Below, piece after piece: positions 4,857 to 6,261 of a DNA stretch of 6,261 nt. Every line of letters begins with the position of its first letter. Position 1 is the first letter of the stretch. The DNA lies in NCBI GenBank assembly GCA_964475765.1, contig CAYYZH010000238.1, positions 1 through 6,261 on the forward strand, in the 5' to 3' direction. Source of the stretch: Thermohalobaculum sp964475765 (GTDB lineage Bacteria > Pseudomonadota > Alphaproteobacteria > Rhodobacterales > Rhodobacteraceae). The notes beneath the pieces were generated by a model, which was not told the origin of the DNA, did not search any database, and worked only from the letters and a program-made list of their open reading frames with translations. A program made the translations under genes and the position numbers.

Positions 4857-6236
4857 AGGCGTGTAGTTCCACTGCGTCATCGCGAGGAGCTTTTCGCGCC
4901 CGCCCAATCGTTCGACGAGGGCTGCCTGATCGGCATGCGCCCGGGTATCGACCGCCTCGGGGTCGAGTTCGCCCGCCATCCTGCCCAAGGCATCCCACAG
5001 GATGTCTGGCCGTTGGCCGGCAAGGCCCGTCGTCTCTTCCGGATCGTCTGCCAGATTGAACAGTTGCGGAGGATGCGCCTGCGCGTAGTGGACATACTTC
5101 CAGTGGCCCCAGCGCACCATCGTGATCCCAACCGACGCGCCGCCATCGTGATACTCGCTGAAAACGGTCCGATCGGGGAGAGGCGGCTGGGTCAGATTGG
5201 TGCCTGCAAAATTGCCCACGCCGCTCGGTGCATCCAGCGCCGCGCAAATCGTTGGTGCGAGGTCAATCAGGCTGACGGGATCATGCCGCGCACCAACGGT
5301 CACGCCAGGACCGCTGAGAATCAAGGGCACGCGAACCGCGTCCTCGTACATGGTCGACTTGGTCCAGAAGCCCTTGTGCCCCAGCATCTCGCCGTGGTCC
5401 GAGGTGAAGATCACCAAGGTATCGTCGGTCTGCCCCGAAGCGTCGAGCGCCTTCAGGACGGCACCGACCTCGGCGTCGAGAAAGGCGCACAGACCGAAAT
5501 ACGCCGCGCGCGCGATGCCCCGAGTCTCGGGCGTGAAAAAGGGATCGTGGTCGAAGAACCCGGCGATTTCCCTGAGGATGGGATGATCGGGGAGATCCTC
5601 CGCTTCGCTTTCAAAGTCCTTTGGATCGAACAGTTCGAAAAACGGCTCCGGTGCGACCAGCGGATAGTGCGGGCTGAGATAGCTGACAAAGGTGCACCAC
5701 GGCTCCTTGGGCGCATCCGCAAGCCAGGCACAAGCTGCCTCGGTGACCCTGCGGTCGAACCGTGTGTAATCCGTCTCTCCCGCCCCGATATCGCGGGCAA
5801 GATCCGCTGTTGCATCATATGGAGCGAGGGGTTGGCGCAGCAGCCCCCGAACCCAGCCGATGCCGCCGGGGATGTGAATGGGCTCGATTTGCCGGTCAAA
5901 GCCCGTGGGATCAGACTGGTTCCGGTAATGCAGCTTGCCAATCGATGTTACGGGAACACCGGTGCGTTGGAGGCGGTGACCCCATCCCGGGACACGCCCG
6001 TCATAGGCCTCTGCCGAAGACCAATGGCCGATGTCATGGAGATACCGCCCGGTGGCGATGGCAGCCCGGGTCGGCACACATATCGGAGACGGCGTGTAGG
6101 CGGCGGTAAAGGACATGCCCCGGCGGGAGAGTGCATCAATGTTGGGTGTGACCGCTGGGCAATAGCGGTGATGCGAAAAAACGCCGAGCCCCCAAGTCGA
6201 GAGCTCATCCGCCATGATCAGCAAAACATTCGTCAT
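4842..6236 (-). CDS. Cys-type sulfatase (alkaline phosphatase superfamily), cytoplasmic
   Basis: Sulfatases hydrolyse sulfate esters using a formylglycine made from Cys or Ser. This 464-residue protein has the Cys-type signature CVPTRAAIATGR with Cys53, Pro55 and Arg57, within the usual 12-residue consensus. Other active-site elements are visible: the N-terminal metal-binding MADELS (Asp10, Glu11), GKLH (Lys101, His103), SPHYP (His190), TSDHGEMLG (Asp280, His281) and Lys293 in FWTKSTM. Most arylsulfatases have Asp-Asp where this has Asp-Glu. No signal peptide is present, so it probably works on an imported ester, as cytoplasmic choline sulfatase does; the substrate itself cannot be named. Phosphonate monoester hydrolases share this fold and motif and are the alternative. 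No formylglycine-generating enzyme lies in the window. The ATG at 6236 has only a weak AAGG about 7 bases upstream. It ends 60 nt from the convergent neighbour. Confidence 0.92.
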   Translation of the reverse strand: MTNVLLIMADELSTWGLGVFSHHRYCPAVTPNIDALSRRGMSFTAAYTPSPICVPTRAAIATGRYLHDIGHWSSAEAYDGRVPGWGHRLQRTGVPVTSIGKLHYRNQSDPTGFDRQIEPIHIPGGIGWVRGLLRQPLAPYDATADLARDIGAGETDYTRFDRRVTEAACAWLADAPKEPWCTFVSYLSPHYPLVAPEPFFELFDPKDFESEAEDLPDHPILREIAGFFDHDPFFTPETRGIARAAYFGLCAFLDAEVGAVLKALDASGQTDDTLVIFTSDHGEMLGHKGFWTKSTMYEDAVRVPLILSGPGVTVGARHDPVSLIDLAPTICAALDAPSGVGNFAGTNLTQPPLPDRTVFSEYHDGGASVGITMVRWGHWKYVHYAQAHPPQLFNLADDPEETTGLAGQRPDILWDALGRMAGELDPEAVDTRAHADQAALVERLGGREKLLAMTQWNYTPADSR

Positions 6237-6261
6237 GCCCCAACCTTCGGGGAAACTCTGC

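Noticed and set aside
6238..6252. CCCC/GGGG mini-hairpin over the ribosome binding region of the sulfatase
   Set aside because: A four-base GC stem is too short to distinguish from chance in this base composition.

Overview
The window is about 6.3 kb of GC-rich, densely coding DNA with short intergenic gaps and ATGA-type gene coupling. Gene content and codon use suggest an alphaproteobacterium, most likely a marine Rhodobacteraceae (Roseobacter-group) bacterium. The strongest lineage clue is a DddL-type DMSP lyase, an enzyme typical of that group. This assignment is inferred from the proteins; no rRNA or other phylogenetic marker is present.

Layout: seven genes run left to right and one runs back toward them. 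(1) 1-762, the C-terminal two thirds of a thiolase, cut by the window edge. (2) 805-1392, an exported YceI-family lipocalin-like protein. (3) 1399-2094, dddL, a cupin DMSP lyase with complete metal-binding motifs. (4) 2091-2483, a single-domain rhodanese overlapping dddL by 4 nt. (5) 2535-2897, a tautomerase-superfamily protein with the catalytic N-terminal proline. (6) 2966-4096, an acyl-CoA dehydrogenase. (7) 4215-4781, an exported protein of unknown function. (8) 6236-4842 on the minus strand, a cytoplasmic Cys-type sulfatase convergent with gene 7.

Genes 2-5, and probably 1 and 6, look like one transcription unit. A plausible reading is a DMSP-catabolic cluster. DddL splits DMSP into dimethyl sulfide and acrylate. 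The acyl-CoA dehydrogenase and thiolase belong to CoA-thioester (C3/C4) metabolism. The tautomerase belongs to a superfamily whose members act on 3-chloroacrylates and malonate semialdehyde, so it is a candidate for a C3 step downstream of acrylate. The usual acrylate-handling partners (acuR, acuI) and any DMSP transporter are not in the window, so the link is contextual, not proven.

Candidate non-coding signals are a cluster of ATTGA/TCAAT half-sites at 12-bp spacing before the yceI-like gene, a hairpin bracketed by 8-bp direct repeats between the rhodanese and tautomerase genes, a 7-bp dyad just upstream of gene 7, and an interrupted inverted repeat between the convergent genes 7 and 8. There is no tRNA, rRNA, CRISPR array or mobile element that I can support.
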